Source: an uncultured Lachnospiraceae bacterium (GTDB lineage Bacteria; Bacillota; Clostridia; Lachnospirales; Lachnospiraceae). Taken from it: 47,011 bases of DNA. Both the position numbers and the translations under genes were made by a program. Every line of letters starts with the position of its first letter. Within the stretch, counting starts at the first letter, position 1. The notes under the pieces were generated by a model. That model saw only the letters and a program-made list of their open reading frames with translations. It had not been told where the DNA came from and searched no databases. This document shows, in pieces, positions 1 to 8,868 of the stretch. The stretch spans positions 1-47,011 of the forward strand of contig CAJUOO010000021.1 in assembly GCA_910588535.1 (NCBI GenBank), read 5' to 3'.

Positions 1-6
1 CCATAT

Positions 7-95
7 GGGGCTGTCGCATTAAGAAAAACATATACAAGTTATTGTAAGATAATGCTCCATTTTATACTTATATCTAATGTAAGTAACGTTTACTA
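7..95 (+). repeat. Degenerate MITE-like repeat, copy A
   Basis: This stretch matches the reverse complement of 27962-28060. Both share GGCTGTCGCATTAA-like ends, and an identical 20-base core lies at 31-50 here and 28017-28036 in the other copy. The right end has decayed, so no clean terminal inverted repeat can be seen here, and the left end lies within a few bases of the window edge. It contains no coding capacity. I infer a small non-autonomous transposable element from the better preserved second copy. Confidence 0.5.
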
Positions 96-194
96 CTACT
101 GCTCCACTTAGCTCGTTGCTCACAAAAATAAAAATAGATATAGAGCTGCAAGTATATGAAGAATCACAATGTATCTATACTATTCAGCAAAGCA

Positions 195-335
195 GTATAG
201 CCAATCCGCCGTTTTCCTCAAGGAACCTATTGAAAAACGTCGGTACTTAGCGAGGTATTTCACGAGCTTAGTATCCGTTACGTTTTTCACTAAGCGAAAG
301 CGGGGTGACGGAGGAAAACGGCGGATTGGTTATAC
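195..335 (+). repeat. Structured dispersed repeat, copy 1
   Basis: This is one of five intergenic copies of an element of about 140 bp. The outer arms 195-219 and 311-335 pair almost fully. An inner stem pairs 232-239 with 281-288, and an apical stem pairs 242-251 with 266-276. A small hairpin at 288-307 carries a GAAA tetraloop. The flanks (about 150-194 and 336-360) also match those of copy 5 but not those of copies 2-4, so copies 1 and 5 form a subfamily. It lies just 3' of tepA. The family is not recognised. An ORF crossing this region is an accident of the repeat. Confidence 0.85.
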
Positions 336-383
336 GAACCTTTTCCAAAAAGATATAAGAACACTCATTTACAAGAAGTTATG

Positions 384-1109
384 CTAAATTGCCGCATCCT
401 TACTTTTGTCTATATTCTTGTCTGGTATCATAGTGTATAATTTGGCTAATGCCTCCTTAATTCCTCCCACTTCATTAATCAAGCCTTCCTTCACCGTTTC
501 CTCCCCGACAAGGATTGTGCCAAGATCCTTGGTGAGCATGCCAGTATTTAACATCATTTCTTCCAGCCTTGCCTTTGAAGTCCTACAATGTGAGCTGATA
601 AATCCTATAATTCTGTCCTGCATCTGCTTAAAATAATCGTATGTCTGTGGTGCACCTATTATAGTGCCATTCATGCGTACTGGATGAATCACCATCGTCC
701 CACTCGGCACAATAAAGGAATAATCCGCGGAGGTCGCTATTGGGACCCCTATCGAGTGGCTCCCTCCAAGCACTAATGACACGGTCGGTTTGCTTAAAGA
801 AGCAATCATCTCCGCAATCGCCAACCCTGCCTCCACATCTCCACCTACCGTATTTAAAAGCAGAAGCACCCCATCTACATTGCTGCTGTCCTCAATCGAG
901 GCAAGCTTGGGAAGCACATGCTCATACTTGGTCGTTTTGCTGTGATTAGGCAAATTTTCATGTCCCTCAATCTCACCAATAATACTCATTAGATGGATTC
1001 TTTTCTTCTTCTCATTTTCATCAAGCAGAAGCTGGCCGCTTTCACGAATCTGCTCCTCCTCCTTTTCCTGAAGCTCTGCCTTGTCCTTTTCTTTTTCTGT
1101 ATCTGCCAT
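384..1109 (-). CDS. tepA: ClpP-family serine protease TepA
   Basis: This 241-residue protein belongs to the ClpP/crotonase serine protease superfamily and closely resembles Bacillus subtilis TepA (YmfB), reported to be involved in protein export or in degrading translocation-related peptides. The N-terminal 35 residues are highly charged. The motif GGSHSIGVPIA places the catalytic serine near residue 119, the histidine is in TMVIHPV near 142, and an acidic residue in the LTKDLGT segment near 195 would complete the triad. The run LLNTVGGDVEAGLAIAEM is the oxyanion/substrate-strand region of the family. Length is normal. A GGAGG ribosome binding site lies 5-9 bases before the ATG. It is cytosolic by sequence, with no signal peptide. 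It stands alone between two structured repeats. Confidence 0.9.
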   Translation of the reverse strand: MADTEKEKDKAELQEKEEEQIRESGQLLLDENEKKKRIHLMSIIGEIEGHENLPNHSKTTKYEHVLPKLASIEDSSNVDGVLLLLNTVGGDVEAGLAIAEMIASLSKPTVSLVLGGSHSIGVPIATSADYSFIVPSGTMVIHPVRMNGTIIGAPQTYDYFKQMQDRIIGFISSHCRTSKARLEEMMLNTGMLTKDLGTILVGEETVKEGLINEVGGIKEALAKLYTMIPDKNIDKSKDAAI

Positions 1110-1683
1110 AAAAAACCTCCATACTAAGATTCATACTGCTTCTATCTTCTCTTAGTATAAAGGTTTTTTATAAAAGTATGCCTTCTTGTAAGATATATTT
1201 TCTTATATTATTTTGAAAAGGGGTCCGTATATCCAAGTGTCTACATATAGTCGGTGACTGTTGTAAGAACCAAAAACTCTGCCACAAACATTCAACTTGA
1301 CCCACATTTGTTAATTTACACAATTATAGTTATTAAAAATATTTTGCTGGTTTTATTTCTTCTATAAATTAATGTAAGAAGAATTATGAGCAGAATATTA
1401 GTTTCGTTTTGTCTGTGTTTTGCCTTTCTGATAAAATAGTCCGGCGAACTGCCTGTGGTTCTCAAGGAACCTATTGAAAAACGCCGGCGGTTAGCGAGGT
1501 AGTTTCGAGCTTACCGTCCGCTGCGTTTTTCACTAAGCGGGAGCGGGGTGACGGAGAATCACAGGCAGTTCGCTGGACGAATCTTTCCAGAAAATGATAC
1601 AACAAATTTTATCAACAAGAATAACTTTTACAATAAAGTATCCTTTATCCTCAACAACTTTACAGCTAATAGCTCATCAATCT
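1110..1683. other. Intergenic region with structured repeat only
   Basis: This 574-bp gap between metY and tepA carries structured repeat copy 2 (1439-1578) with its conserved flanks, from about 1412 to 1606. The rest is AT-rich, and I see no ORF with a ribosome binding site, no clear terminator for metY and no convincing promoter for tepA. Confidence 0.6.
1439..1578 (+). repeat. Structured dispersed repeat, copy 2
   Basis: The closing arms 1439-1464 and 1554-1578 pair with several G-T wobbles. The sequence of the arms differs from copy 1 on both sides in a compensating way. The apical stem has CGG opposite CCG, where copy 1 has TAC opposite GTA. The tetraloop is GGGA. The left flank (TGTTTTGCCTT) and the right flank (CTTTCCAGAAAATGATACAA) are shared with copy 4, and the right flank also with copy 3, which defines a second subfamily. 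Confidence 0.87.
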
Positions 1684-2970
1684 CTATTTTATTTTCTCTA
1701 ACGCCTGTTTTATATCAGATATAATATCCCCCGCATCCTCAATCCCAACGGAGAACCTAATCAGATCTGGTCTTACTCCTGCTTCTATTAGTTGCTCCTC
1801 TGTAAGCTGTCTGTGTGTATGGCTCGCCGGATGCAGCACCGAAGTACGAGCATCTGCCACATGTGTCACAATCGCAGCAAGCTTTAGATTATCCATAAAC
1901 CGAATGGAGTCCTCTCTCCCTCCCTTTAATCCAAAGGAAATCACACCACAGGTACCATCTGGCATATATTTCTTTGCAAGTTCATAGTGCTTGCTGCTCT
2001 TAAGTCCCGGATAATCCACCCATGCCACCATATCATTTCCTTCCAGATATTCAGCAACCCTCTGCGCATTTTCACAATGTCTCTTCACACGAAGATGCAA
2101 AGTCTCCAATCCCAAATTAAGCAAAAAAGAATTTTGCGGAGAGGCAATGGAACCCAAATCTCTCATAATCTGAACCGTTGCTTTTGTAATATATGCATTT
2201 TTCCCAAATTTTTCTGCATATACAAGACCATGATAAGAAGGATCTGGCTGTGTCAGACCCGGAAACTTATCCTTATGCGCCATCCAATCAAAATTTCCAC
2301 TGTCGACAATACATCCGCCCACACTTGTAGCATGTCCGTCCATATACTTTGTTGTGGAATGAACCACTATATCTGCGCCAAATTCAAAGGGACGGCAGTT
2401 AATTGGAGTGGCAAAGGTATTGTCAACAATCAACGGAACGCCATGTGAATGGGCTAATCTGGCAAATTTCTCAATATCCAGAACCTGAACAGAAGGATTC
2501 GAGATTGTCTCCGCAAACACAAGCTTTGTATTGGGCTGAAATGCTTTTGTGATCTCCTCCTCCGGCGCATCCTGATCCACAAAAGTAACATCAATCCCCA
2601 ATTTTTTCATTGTCACGGCAAACAGATTGAACGTTCCTCCATATATCGTTGCAGCGCTGACTATATGCCCGCCCGCTTCACATATATTAAATGCTGCGTA
2701 AAAGTTAGCTGCCTGTCCAGAAGAAGTAAGCATCGCTGCCAAGCCTCCCTCAAGCTGTGCAATTTTTGCCGCCACCGCATCATTTGTCGGATTCTGCAAC
2801 CGAGTATAGAAATATCCCTCCTCCTCCAGATCAAATAATTTTCCCATCTGATCGCTTGTCTCATACTTAAAAGTTGTACTCTGATAAATAGGAAGAACCC
2901 GCGGCTCTCCCTTTTTCGGCTGCCAGCCACCCTGTACACATATGGTGTCTCTTTTTAAACTCTGATTCAT
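1684..2970 (-). CDS. metY: O-acetylhomoserine sulfhydrylase (MetY-type)
   Basis: This 428-residue enzyme belongs to the Cys/Met-metabolism PLP-dependent (gamma) family. It probably condenses O-acetylhomoserine with sulfide to give homocysteine in methionine synthesis. Visible family features are the tyrosine/arginine-rich YFYTRLQNPT region, SSGQAANFYA, DNTFATP, and VVHSTTKYMDGH, which holds the lysine that forms the internal aldimine with PLP (about residue 208). Length fits MetY (about 425) better than the shorter cystathionine lyases/synthases (about 380). A GGAGG site lies 7 bases before the ATG. No SAM riboswitch or T-box is visible in the 62-bp gap upstream, so regulation looks simple. 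A cystathionine gamma-synthase-like activity cannot be excluded from sequence alone. Confidence 0.9.
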   Translation of the reverse strand: MNQSLKRDTICVQGGWQPKKGEPRVLPIYQSTTFKYETSDQMGKLFDLEEEGYFYTRLQNPTNDAVAAKIAQLEGGLAAMLTSSGQAANFYAAFNICEAGGHIVSAATIYGGTFNLFAVTMKKLGIDVTFVDQDAPEEEITKAFQPNTKLVFAETISNPSVQVLDIEKFARLAHSHGVPLIVDNTFATPINCRPFEFGADIVVHSTTKYMDGHATSVGGCIVDSGNFDWMAHKDKFPGLTQPDPSYHGLVYAEKFGKNAYITKATVQIMRDLGSIASPQNSFLLNLGLETLHLRVKRHCENAQRVAEYLEGNDMVAWVDYPGLKSSKHYELAKKYMPDGTCGVISFGLKGGREDSIRFMDNLKLAAIVTHVADARTSVLHPASHTHRQLTEEQLIEAGVRPDLIRFSVGIEDAGDIISDIKQALEKIK

Positions 2971-3001
2971 CTTTTTTCCTCCAAATAAATTAATAAATTA
3001 T

Positions 3002-3030
3002 ATTCTAACATATCACTTATATAGATGCAA
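3002..3030 (-). promoter_or_regulatory. Candidate SigA promoter of metY
   Basis: On the minus strand, TTGCAT (3025-3030) and TAGAAT (3002-3007) are separated by 17 bases, and the start codon follows about 30 bases later. The match to the SigA consensus is good but this is a pattern match only. Confidence 0.55.
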
Positions 3031-3032
3031 TT

Positions 3033-4304
3033 CTAAAAAAAATTTCTAAGCTTTGCCATCTCTTTTAATTCCTCTGGCACCTCCGTGAGATTTCCCACCA
3101 GTGCAAATGCCATCTCTTCTTTGTGAAACCAGCGCTCCATACATTCCATAAGCTGCTCTGCATGAATCTGATTCATTTTTATCAAAGTGTCCTCAAGCGG
3201 CATAATCTCGTGAAACAGAAGTTGTTTTCTTGCATTGCTGTTCATTCGCCCCTTAATATTTTCGCCCTGTATAATCAGATCCGTTTTAATCTGCTCTCTG
3301 GCACGCGCAATCTCATCCTCCTTTGGAGGCTCTTTTTTTAACATACGTATCTCCTGCCCCATCGCCTCTATCGCTGGTCTCAGTTGATTGGCATTGAGTC
3401 CTGCATACATATGAAATAACCCTGCTGTCTGAAAAGTACTTCCATAAGTATATACTGAATACGCAAGTCCCATCTCCTCACGAAGCTTAAGAAAAAGCCT
3501 TGAGTTGGCTCCCCCTCCCAATATAGCGTTGAGCACAGAAAACGCATACCGCTCCTCTGCCACGCTGGTGATGGATTGATAGGCCAGATTAAGATGAAGC
3601 TGTTCAATATCCTTCTCCTCCTGATAGACACAAGGATAGAACACTGGGGGCTTAAGTAAGCAGATTCCATCTCCCCTCTTTATGCCGCCAAATGCCTCCT
3701 CAAGCTGGCTGCTGATTTCACGAAAGCAGACATTACCTGCCACAGAGATCAACATGTTTTCTGAAGTATAATATGTTTTCACAAAATTTCTCAGATCCTC
3801 ACCACAAAAGCTCTCGACAGTCTCCCGCTCGCCGGAGATCAGATACCCAAGAGGATGATCCTTCCAGATGGATTTTTGAAGCATCTCATGCACTACATCC
3901 TCAGGGGAATCCTTGTACATGTCAATCTCCTCCATCACGATATCCTTCTCCTTCTTCAGATCCTCATCAAGAAATAGAGAATCGTTCAGCATATCACCCA
4001 AAAGCTCAATGGAACGCGCCAGATTTTCTTTTAACACCCACACATAATAAGAGGTAAATTCTTTACTGGTATAGGCATCCAGATTTCCGCCAATGTCTGC
4101 CGTCTCATCTGCGATCTGTCTGGCATCTCTCTTTCTTGTCCGCTTAAATACCATATGCTCGACCATATGTGCAATCCCATTATTCTCCTCTGTCTCATAC
4201 GCCGATCCTGTTCGCACCCATACCCCCAAAGCCACCGAATGGGCGTACTCCACCTGCTCGCAAATTACATGTATCCCATTGCTTAACTGATGCTGTTCTA
4301 TCAT
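3033..4304 (-). CDS. M16 family zinc peptidase
   Basis: This 423-residue protein has the full layout of a single-chain half of the pitrilysin/M16 family, close to the B. subtilis processing-peptidase-like protein YmxG/MlpA. The inverted zinc motif HxxEH is present as HMVEH (H46, E49, H50), and the third zinc ligand is expected in VMEEIDMYKDSPED (E125/E126). The N-terminal half therefore keeps the catalytic residues. The C-terminal half (about 220-423) has the family's second domain, including GGGANSRLFLKLREEMGLAYSV. It has no signal peptide or membrane span. The ribosome binding site is GAGAGGACAGGG. The substrate is unknown; related proteins degrade peptides in the cytosol. Confidence 0.88.
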   Translation of the reverse strand: MIEQHQLSNGIHVICEQVEYAHSVALGVWVRTGSAYETEENNGIAHMVEHMVFKRTRKRDARQIADETADIGGNLDAYTSKEFTSYYVWVLKENLARSIELLGDMLNDSLFLDEDLKKEKDIVMEEIDMYKDSPEDVVHEMLQKSIWKDHPLGYLISGERETVESFCGEDLRNFVKTYYTSENMLISVAGNVCFREISSQLEEAFGGIKRGDGICLLKPPVFYPCVYQEEKDIEQLHLNLAYQSITSVAEERYAFSVLNAILGGGANSRLFLKLREEMGLAYSVYTYGSTFQTAGLFHMYAGLNANQLRPAIEAMGQEIRMLKKEPPKEDEIARAREQIKTDLIIQGENIKGRMNSNARKQLLFHEIMPLEDTLIKMNQIHAEQLMECMERWFHKEEMAFALVGNLTEVPEELKEMAKLRNFF

Positions 4305-4347
4305 GTACCCTGTCCTCTCCCAATTATATTTTCATAAGCTGCGGCTT

Positions 4348-4376
4348 AGTATAGCATAAATCCTGCTTGTTTTCAA
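4348..4376 (-). promoter_or_regulatory. Candidate SigA promoter of the M16 peptidase gene
   Basis: TTGAAA (4371-4376) and TATACT (4348-4353) on the minus strand are 17 bases apart, about 45 bases before the start codon. A short CCTCT/AGAGG hairpin just upstream, at the end of the preceding gene, could terminate that gene. Confidence 0.6.
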
Positions 4377-4387
4377 CATGCTCTCCT

Positions 4388-5815
4388 CTATAAGAGGAAT
4401 CGAAACGGCTGCACCAAAAATCCAAATAGCTTTAAAAACAACTCTTTTCCCTTATCAAGTTCCGTGCGCTTATGACCAAATGGAACCATATATTCCTTTT
4501 CTGACAACACTCGCATAGAATCCTGCTCCAGCGCCGCAAGCTTTTCCTCAAGACTAAGATTCAGCTCCCTGCTGTCTATCACAAACATAAGCTCTGTATC
4601 TAGGTATGCACTTCTCATATCAAAATTAAAAGAGCCTATCACAGAAATCCTGTCATCCACTAAAATCGATTTTCCATGTGAGGAATCACCACCATCATAT
4701 TCATAGACAGTCATATTGCAGGACAGAAGTTCCTTTTTGTTATAGAGATAATCTGCGGAGGCACAGACATTATCCCCATTACTAATGGCATTTAGCTGTA
4801 TAGTGGTTTGCGGCACTTGTCCAGCAATTTTTGCAAGTTCCTCATACATATAAGAATTGCAGACCACATAAGGTGTATGAATATACACTTTCTCCTTCGC
4901 CTGCTTCATCAGCTCGACAAGCTCATAGAACACCCACGGCTCCTTTCCCATAATCGATACAGGATTATATAATAATGTTACCTTTTCCACTGGAACAGTA
5001 CCTGTCACAAAGGAAATCTCCTCCGCATCTTTTGGGATTATCTCCTCAAGTTCCTTATATCTATTATCAAGCTCCTCTCTAAGCTTCCGCTCTTTGCTCC
5101 CCTGCCCATACTTCTCTTCATTATACAGAGATTTACATACCTTCTGCTCCCACACCAGCTTATAATATTCTTCCATCTGAGCGATGGCACTGCCCTCCAT
5201 CATCCTGTCACTGACAAAAAATACCTCTCTGTCAAGGCTTAGATTCTTATCTGTATAAGCTCCCAGAAAATAATCAAAGGTATTTCTTCCTCCCATCAGC
5301 AGATAAGTTCCATCCACCATAATATATTTGTCGTGCATCCTGCCATTTAACGTCCACGGAAGCAGAGGATTCGGCTCGTTGTACAGTCGTATCTCAATAT
5401 TCTCATGACCTCCCAGAACCTTAAAAATAGGCTTTCTCATGCGCAAAAGTCCACTTACACCATCCACCAAAATCCTGACCTTAACCCCTCTGTCCGCCGC
5501 CTGTAATAGCACTGCGGCAATATCTCTTGTACTCTCACAATCCCTCATATCAAAAGTGGCAAGCACAATCTCCTCCCTCGCACAGTCAAGCATCTGAAGC
5601 CGCACCTCAAGCGCCTCCATGGCTGTCTCTATAATACATGCTCTATCTGTCCCCTGCCCTTCCTGTCCATAATACCCCCTATTTTGCACCTTCTGCTGAT
5701 ACTCATCCCCAACGGTCTTAAAGCGGCAAAAAGGCAGCAGAAGTCCTGCCATAAAATAGAGAATAAAAAGCAACAAACCTGTAAGAACAATCCTTTTTCT
5801 TCGGTTTCTCTTCAT
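4388..5815 (-). CDS. Phospholipase D / cardiolipin synthase-like membrane protein
   Basis: This 475-residue protein carries two HKD (HxKxxxxD) motifs typical of the phospholipase D superfamily. The first is HDKYIMVD (H161, K163, D168) followed by GTYLLMGGRNTFD; the second is HGKSILVDD near residue 390, followed by ISVIGSFNFDMRS. A single hydrophobic segment at residues 9-28 after a basic stretch suggests one N-terminal membrane anchor with the catalytic region outside. Length is close to cardiolipin synthases (about 480), but these usually have two N-terminal membrane spans, so the precise substrate is open. The ribosome binding site is GGAGA 9-10 bases before the ATG. It is divergent from sigG. 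Confidence 0.82.
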   Translation of the reverse strand: MKRNRRKRIVLTGLLLFILYFMAGLLLPFCRFKTVGDEYQQKVQNRGYYGQEGQGTDRACIIETAMEALEVRLQMLDCAREEIVLATFDMRDCESTRDIAAVLLQAADRGVKVRILVDGVSGLLRMRKPIFKVLGGHENIEIRLYNEPNPLLPWTLNGRMHDKYIMVDGTYLLMGGRNTFDYFLGAYTDKNLSLDREVFFVSDRMMEGSAIAQMEEYYKLVWEQKVCKSLYNEEKYGQGSKERKLREELDNRYKELEEIIPKDAEEISFVTGTVPVEKVTLLYNPVSIMGKEPWVFYELVELMKQAKEKVYIHTPYVVCNSYMYEELAKIAGQVPQTTIQLNAISNGDNVCASADYLYNKKELLSCNMTVYEYDGGDSSHGKSILVDDRISVIGSFNFDMRSAYLDTELMFVIDSRELNLSLEEKLAALEQDSMRVLSEKEYMVPFGHKRTELDKGKELFLKLFGFLVQPFRFLL

Positions 5816-5999
5816 TCTGCCAATCTCCTTCTCTATAAATTTACGATCTTAAGAATAGGATATTTCCTTCCTTCTTTTCTGTCAACTGTATTTACTGTTT
5901 TTGTGACATTCTCGGAAGAAAGTGGAAATTTTTTTAAAATAAGCCTCGTATAAATTTAAGTCATTTCGTCCATTCTTTACTTATAACAATGAATGATGC

Positions 6000-6004
6000 G
6001 GAGG
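6000..6004 (+). promoter_or_regulatory. Ribosome binding site that fixes the sigG start
   Basis: GGAGG lies 8 bases before the ATG at 6013. The upstream in-frame ATG at 5989 has no such site and would add eight residues absent from other SigG proteins. Confidence 0.8.
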
Positions 6005-6012
6005 AAAAGGTA

Positions 6013-6789
6013 ATGCCAGTATACAAAGTAGAAATATGTGGGGTGAACACCTCAAAGCTCCCCCTTCTAAAGAATGAAGAAAAGGATGAGCTTTTTAAGC
6101 GTATTCTAAAGGGTGATAAAACCGCCAGAGAGCAGTACATCAAAGGAAACCTGCGTCTTGTTCTTAGCGTGATCCAACGTTTTTCCAACAGCAGCGAAAA
6201 TATAGATGACCTATTTCAAATTGGCTGCATCGGTCTAATCAAGGCGATCGACAATTTCGACATCACTCAAAACGTGAAATTCAGTACCTATGCGGTTCCT
6301 ATGATTGCAGGTGAGGTGCGGCGCTATCTAAGAGACAATAACAGCATCCGTGTCAGCCGTTCCCTGCGTGACACTGCCTACAAGGCCATCTATGCAAAAG
6401 AAGCACTGATGAAGAAAAATCAAAAGGAGCCAACCATCACTGAAATTGCAGCGGAGGTAGGCATCAGCAAAGAAGATATTGTTTTTGCACTAGATGCCAT
6501 ACAAAACCCTGTATCCCTGTACGAGCCGGTCTACACAGAAGGAGGCGACGCGCTCTATGTTATGGATCAGATCAGTGACAAAAAGAATAAAGAGGAAAAT
6601 TGGATTGAAGAGCTATCCCTCTCTCAAGCCCTTAAGAAATTGAATGAACGGGAAAATAAAATTATTCGCATGCGTTTTTTTGAAGGAAAAACACAGATGG
6701 AAGTAGCAGAAGAAATTCAGATCTCACAAGCTCAAGTTTCCCGTCTTGAAAAAAATGCTCTCAAAAATTTAAAATCTTATCTAAGCTGA
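6013..6789 (+). CDS. sigG: Sporulation sigma factor SigG
   Basis: This 258-residue protein is very close to the late forespore sigma factor SigG. It begins with the hallmark N-terminus VEICGVNTSKLP, the region that meets the anti-sigma factor Gin in Bacillus. Region 2 includes NLRLVLSVIQRF and DDLFQIGCIGLIKAIDNFD, followed by KFSTYAVPMIAGEVRRYLRD. Region 3 includes RVSRSLRDTAYKA, and region 4 ends in KTQMEVAEEIQISQAQVSRLEK, a helix-turn-helix. Length matches B. subtilis SigG (260). In most relatives sigG lies directly after sigE on the same strand. Here it is about 3.3 kb away from the end of sigE and on the opposite strand, so the ancestral trio spoIIGA-sigE-sigG has been broken. The start was chosen from the ribosome binding site. 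Confidence 0.95.
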   Translation: MPVYKVEICGVNTSKLPLLKNEEKDELFKRILKGDKTAREQYIKGNLRLVLSVIQRFSNSSENIDDLFQIGCIGLIKAIDNFDITQNVKFSTYAVPMIAGEVRRYLRDNNSIRVSRSLRDTAYKAIYAKEALMKKNQKEPTITEIAAEVGISKEDIVFALDAIQNPVSLYEPVYTEGGDALYVMDQISDKKNKEENWIEELSLSQALKKLNERENKIIRMRFFEGKTQMEVAEEIQISQAQVSRLEKNALKNLKSYLS

Positions 6790-6893
6790 TAACCATATAC
6801 TACTTTCAAACATTGCCCTTTATTCAAATGGACGATAGAACTATTTAGAACCAGTCAAAACCCCCACTGCAAGTAACAAAACATCCAGCTTGC

Positions 6894-6914
6894 ACCCCTC
6901 CCAAGAGGAGGGGT
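6894..6914 (+). terminator. Hairpin after sigG
   Basis: ACCCCTCC pairs with GGAGGGGT around a five-base loop. A weaker outer stem, AGTAACAAA/TTTGTTGCT, encloses it. The following sequence is only partly T-rich, so it may be an inefficient terminator or another small structured element. Confidence 0.45.
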
Positions 6915-7097
6915 ATTTGACCTTTTGGTTTGTTGCTCGCTAGAATCAAGGCTACTAATATACAGATCACTTGTCAACTTGACTAATTACTTTCCTGAAT
7001 TTTCATCCGCCGCGTCAGGCAGGATGGAAACTTATTTCTGTGTAATTTGTTCAATTTACAAGTAGTCCGCACACGAAAGAGACAACTATGTATATAC

Positions 7098-7126
7098 TTG
7101 CACTATTTGCTTTCCTCTGTTATACT
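7098..7126 (+). promoter_or_regulatory. Candidate SigA promoter of the esterase gene
   Basis: TTGCAC (7098-7103) and TATACT (7121-7126) are 17 bases apart, about 80 bases before the start codon at 7209. Confidence 0.6.
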
Positions 7127-7208
7127 TCTAATACAGTAGCTTTTCTTCCTTATTACATTTATATTATTTATTATTAGAGCGAAATCACATCGCAGAATGG
7201 AGAGCAGA

Positions 7209-7931
7209 ATGAAACCTATTATTTATTGGGCTGGTGATTCTACTGTCAAGCAGAATGATATCACCTCCTACCCACAGACTGGAATTGGACAAGGTTTTTC
7301 CCTCTATATAAAAAAAGGGATTTTTATCGACAACCGAGCTGAAAATGGCAGAAGCTCCAAAAGCTTTATAGATGAGGGCATCTTGGACACAATTGCTGCA
7401 GATATAAAAGAAGGAGACTTTTTATTTATCCAATTTGGTCATAATGACGAAAAACCAGATGAGGAGCGACATACCGATCCATTTGGAAGCTATCAGGAAA
7501 ACTTAAAGACATACATAAAAGCTGCCACCGACAAAGGCGCTTATCCTGTGCTTATCACTTCCTTATACCGCCGTCTGTTTCAGGAGGATAACCGCACACT
7601 CGTTCCCGACACCCATGGAAATTACCCTCAAGCTATGCTAGCTGTCGGCAAAGAATGTAATGTCCCAGTGATCGATCTGTGTTCCTTAAGCAAAGAATTA
7701 ATTGAAAAAAGTGGCCCAGAACAAAGCAAGCGATGGTTTATGCATCTTCCGGCGAACAGGTATCCCAATTATCCTGAAGGAAAAAACGATAACAGCCATC
7801 TCACTTATGAGGGCTGCGTCGTGTTCTCTGGACTGATCGCGGCAGAGCTTCGCAAGCTTGGCAGTGTCTATGAAGCAATCTTACTTCCCTCCGACGTAGA
7901 AAAGGAAAACCCTGCACTGCTTGTGGACTAA
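7209..7931 (+). CDS. SGNH/GDSL esterase, rhamnogalacturonan acetylesterase-like
   Basis: This 240-residue protein is an SGNH hydrolase. Block I is IIYWAGDSTVKQ with the nucleophile serine in GDS near residue 11. Block III is QFGHNDEKP, and the C-terminal DNSHLTYEG supplies the catalytic Asp-His pair. The GDSTV start and the GHND form are typical of rhamnogalacturonan acetylesterases and related carbohydrate esterases (CE12-like), which remove acetyl groups from pectin-type polysaccharides. No signal peptide is seen, so it would act on imported oligosaccharides in the cytosol. The start at 7209 is preferred because GGAGAG precedes it; the in-frame ATG at 7197 has no ribosome binding site. The true substrate is not known. 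Confidence 0.85.
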   Translation: MKPIIYWAGDSTVKQNDITSYPQTGIGQGFSLYIKKGIFIDNRAENGRSSKSFIDEGILDTIAADIKEGDFLFIQFGHNDEKPDEERHTDPFGSYQENLKTYIKAATDKGAYPVLITSLYRRLFQEDNRTLVPDTHGNYPQAMLAVGKECNVPVIDLCSLSKELIEKSGPEQSKRWFMHLPANRYPNYPEGKNDNSHLTYEGCVVFSGLIAAELRKLGSVYEAILLPSDVEKENPALLVD

Positions 7932-7957
7932 AGCAAATGTAAGACATCTATACTATG

Positions 7958-7991
7958 GAGCCAGATGGATCTGTTATCTCCCATCTGACTC
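7958..7991. terminator. Bidirectional terminator-like hairpin
   Basis: GAG-C-CAGATGG pairs with CCATCTG-A-CTC across a 12-base loop between two convergent genes. Moderately T-rich sequence follows on the plus side. It would serve both the esterase gene and the DedA gene. Confidence 0.55.
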
Positions 7992-8009
7992 TATTATGCT
8001 TTTCTGCCA

Positions 8010-8642
8010 CTATGAATGATTTCTTTTTGTCGCCTTTACCTTCTTTTTTTGCAAATAATACATAAAAACTCCAATCGCGATTCCTCCAAGAATAATCTTA
8101 ATCATATCACTGTACATAGCTATATATCCAGCTATAGTTCCCCATGATTCCCCCGCCCATGCACCGAGGGACACCAAGACCACATTCCAGATAAAGCTTC
8201 CCATTGTCGTATATAAAGTAAAGGTAATTAGAGGCATCTTTGTCATTCCCGCCGGAATGGAGATCAGGCTTCGAAGCATGGGAATACAACGACAGAAAAA
8301 TACTGATGTGTTTCCATATCTGCGAAACCACGACATCGTCTTGTGAACATCTTCCCTCTTAAAATGCAGTAGATGTCCAAGCTTTCCCGATAAAATTCTC
8401 TCAAGCCGCTGCTCATTCAGCAGATAACCAGCCCCATATAACACATAACCACCTGTCACAGAGCCGACAGTGGCATACATAATCACACCCCACTGCCCCA
8501 TTTTAGTACAAGTAGTAAGAAACCCAGAAAATGGCAGAATCACCTCAGAAGGGATCGGGGGAAATACATTTTCCAGAAAAATTAACAACCAGATACCAAG
8601 ATACCCATAATCATTTGTGATCTGTACAATCCATTCCTGCAT
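8010..8642 (-). CDS. DedA family membrane protein
   Basis: This 210-residue integral membrane protein belongs to the DedA/SNARE-associated (VTT) family, whose members include flippases for undecaprenyl phosphate and other lipids. Hallmarks are the N-terminal ENVFPPIPSEVILPFSGFL segment with its membrane-embedded glutamates and prolines, and the RCIPMLRSLISIPAGMTKMP segment containing the conserved arginines. Several hydrophobic stretches and a basic C-terminus (LQKKKVKATKRN) are visible. Length is typical. An in-frame GTG exists 6 bases upstream, but AGGAG is correctly spaced (7 bases) only for the ATG at 8642. Which lipid it handles cannot be told. Confidence 0.88.
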   Translation of the reverse strand: MQEWIVQITNDYGYLGIWLLIFLENVFPPIPSEVILPFSGFLTTCTKMGQWGVIMYATVGSVTGGYVLYGAGYLLNEQRLERILSGKLGHLLHFKREDVHKTMSWFRRYGNTSVFFCRCIPMLRSLISIPAGMTKMPLITFTLYTTMGSFIWNVVLVSLGAWAGESWGTIAGYIAMYSDMIKIILGGIAIGVFMYYLQKKKVKATKRNHS

Positions 8643-8788
8643 AAGCACTCTCCTGTGTTTTATCTATCTTCAATATATGTTGCATGTCCGTGAGATAGAA
8701 TGTCATTTATTCGCACAATAATGATTATTACGACTTTTCTTGCAAAAATCTTTGTGATCTGATTTTGGAAATTTGATTATAATAGCTC

Positions 8789-8817
8789 TTGCTGTTTTTG
8801 GAAAAAAGTGCTATACT
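8789..8817 (+). promoter_or_regulatory. Strong SigA-type promoter
   Basis: TTGCTG (8789-8794) and TATACT (8812-8817) are separated by exactly 17 bases. A 6-bp hairpin (AAGGCA-TTG-TGCCTT, 8830-8844) lies early in the transcript before the AGGAGG site, and might stabilise the mRNA. Confidence 0.7.
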
Positions 8818-8868
8818 GGAAAAAGTAGTAAGGCATTGTGCCTTGTAATGGGAAAGGAGGAAATAGTT

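Larger units (their letters stand above)
6790..7208. other. Intergenic region between sigG and the esterase gene
   Basis: This region holds a hairpin at 6894-6914 and a SigA-like promoter at 7098-7126. A TGCAAG...CTTGCA pair (about 6869-6893) recurs in similar form at about 31074-31099, before the M56 gene. I see nothing else supportable. Confidence 0.45.

Noticed and set aside
169..387. A small ORF across structured repeat copy 1
   Set aside because: It has no ribosome binding site and its sequence is the palindromic repeat itself; the equivalent frames in other copies are not kept open.
7087..7176. A 29-codon hydrophobic ORF before the esterase
   Set aside because: There is only a weak purine stretch upstream, and it overlaps the predicted -35/-10 of the esterase promoter.
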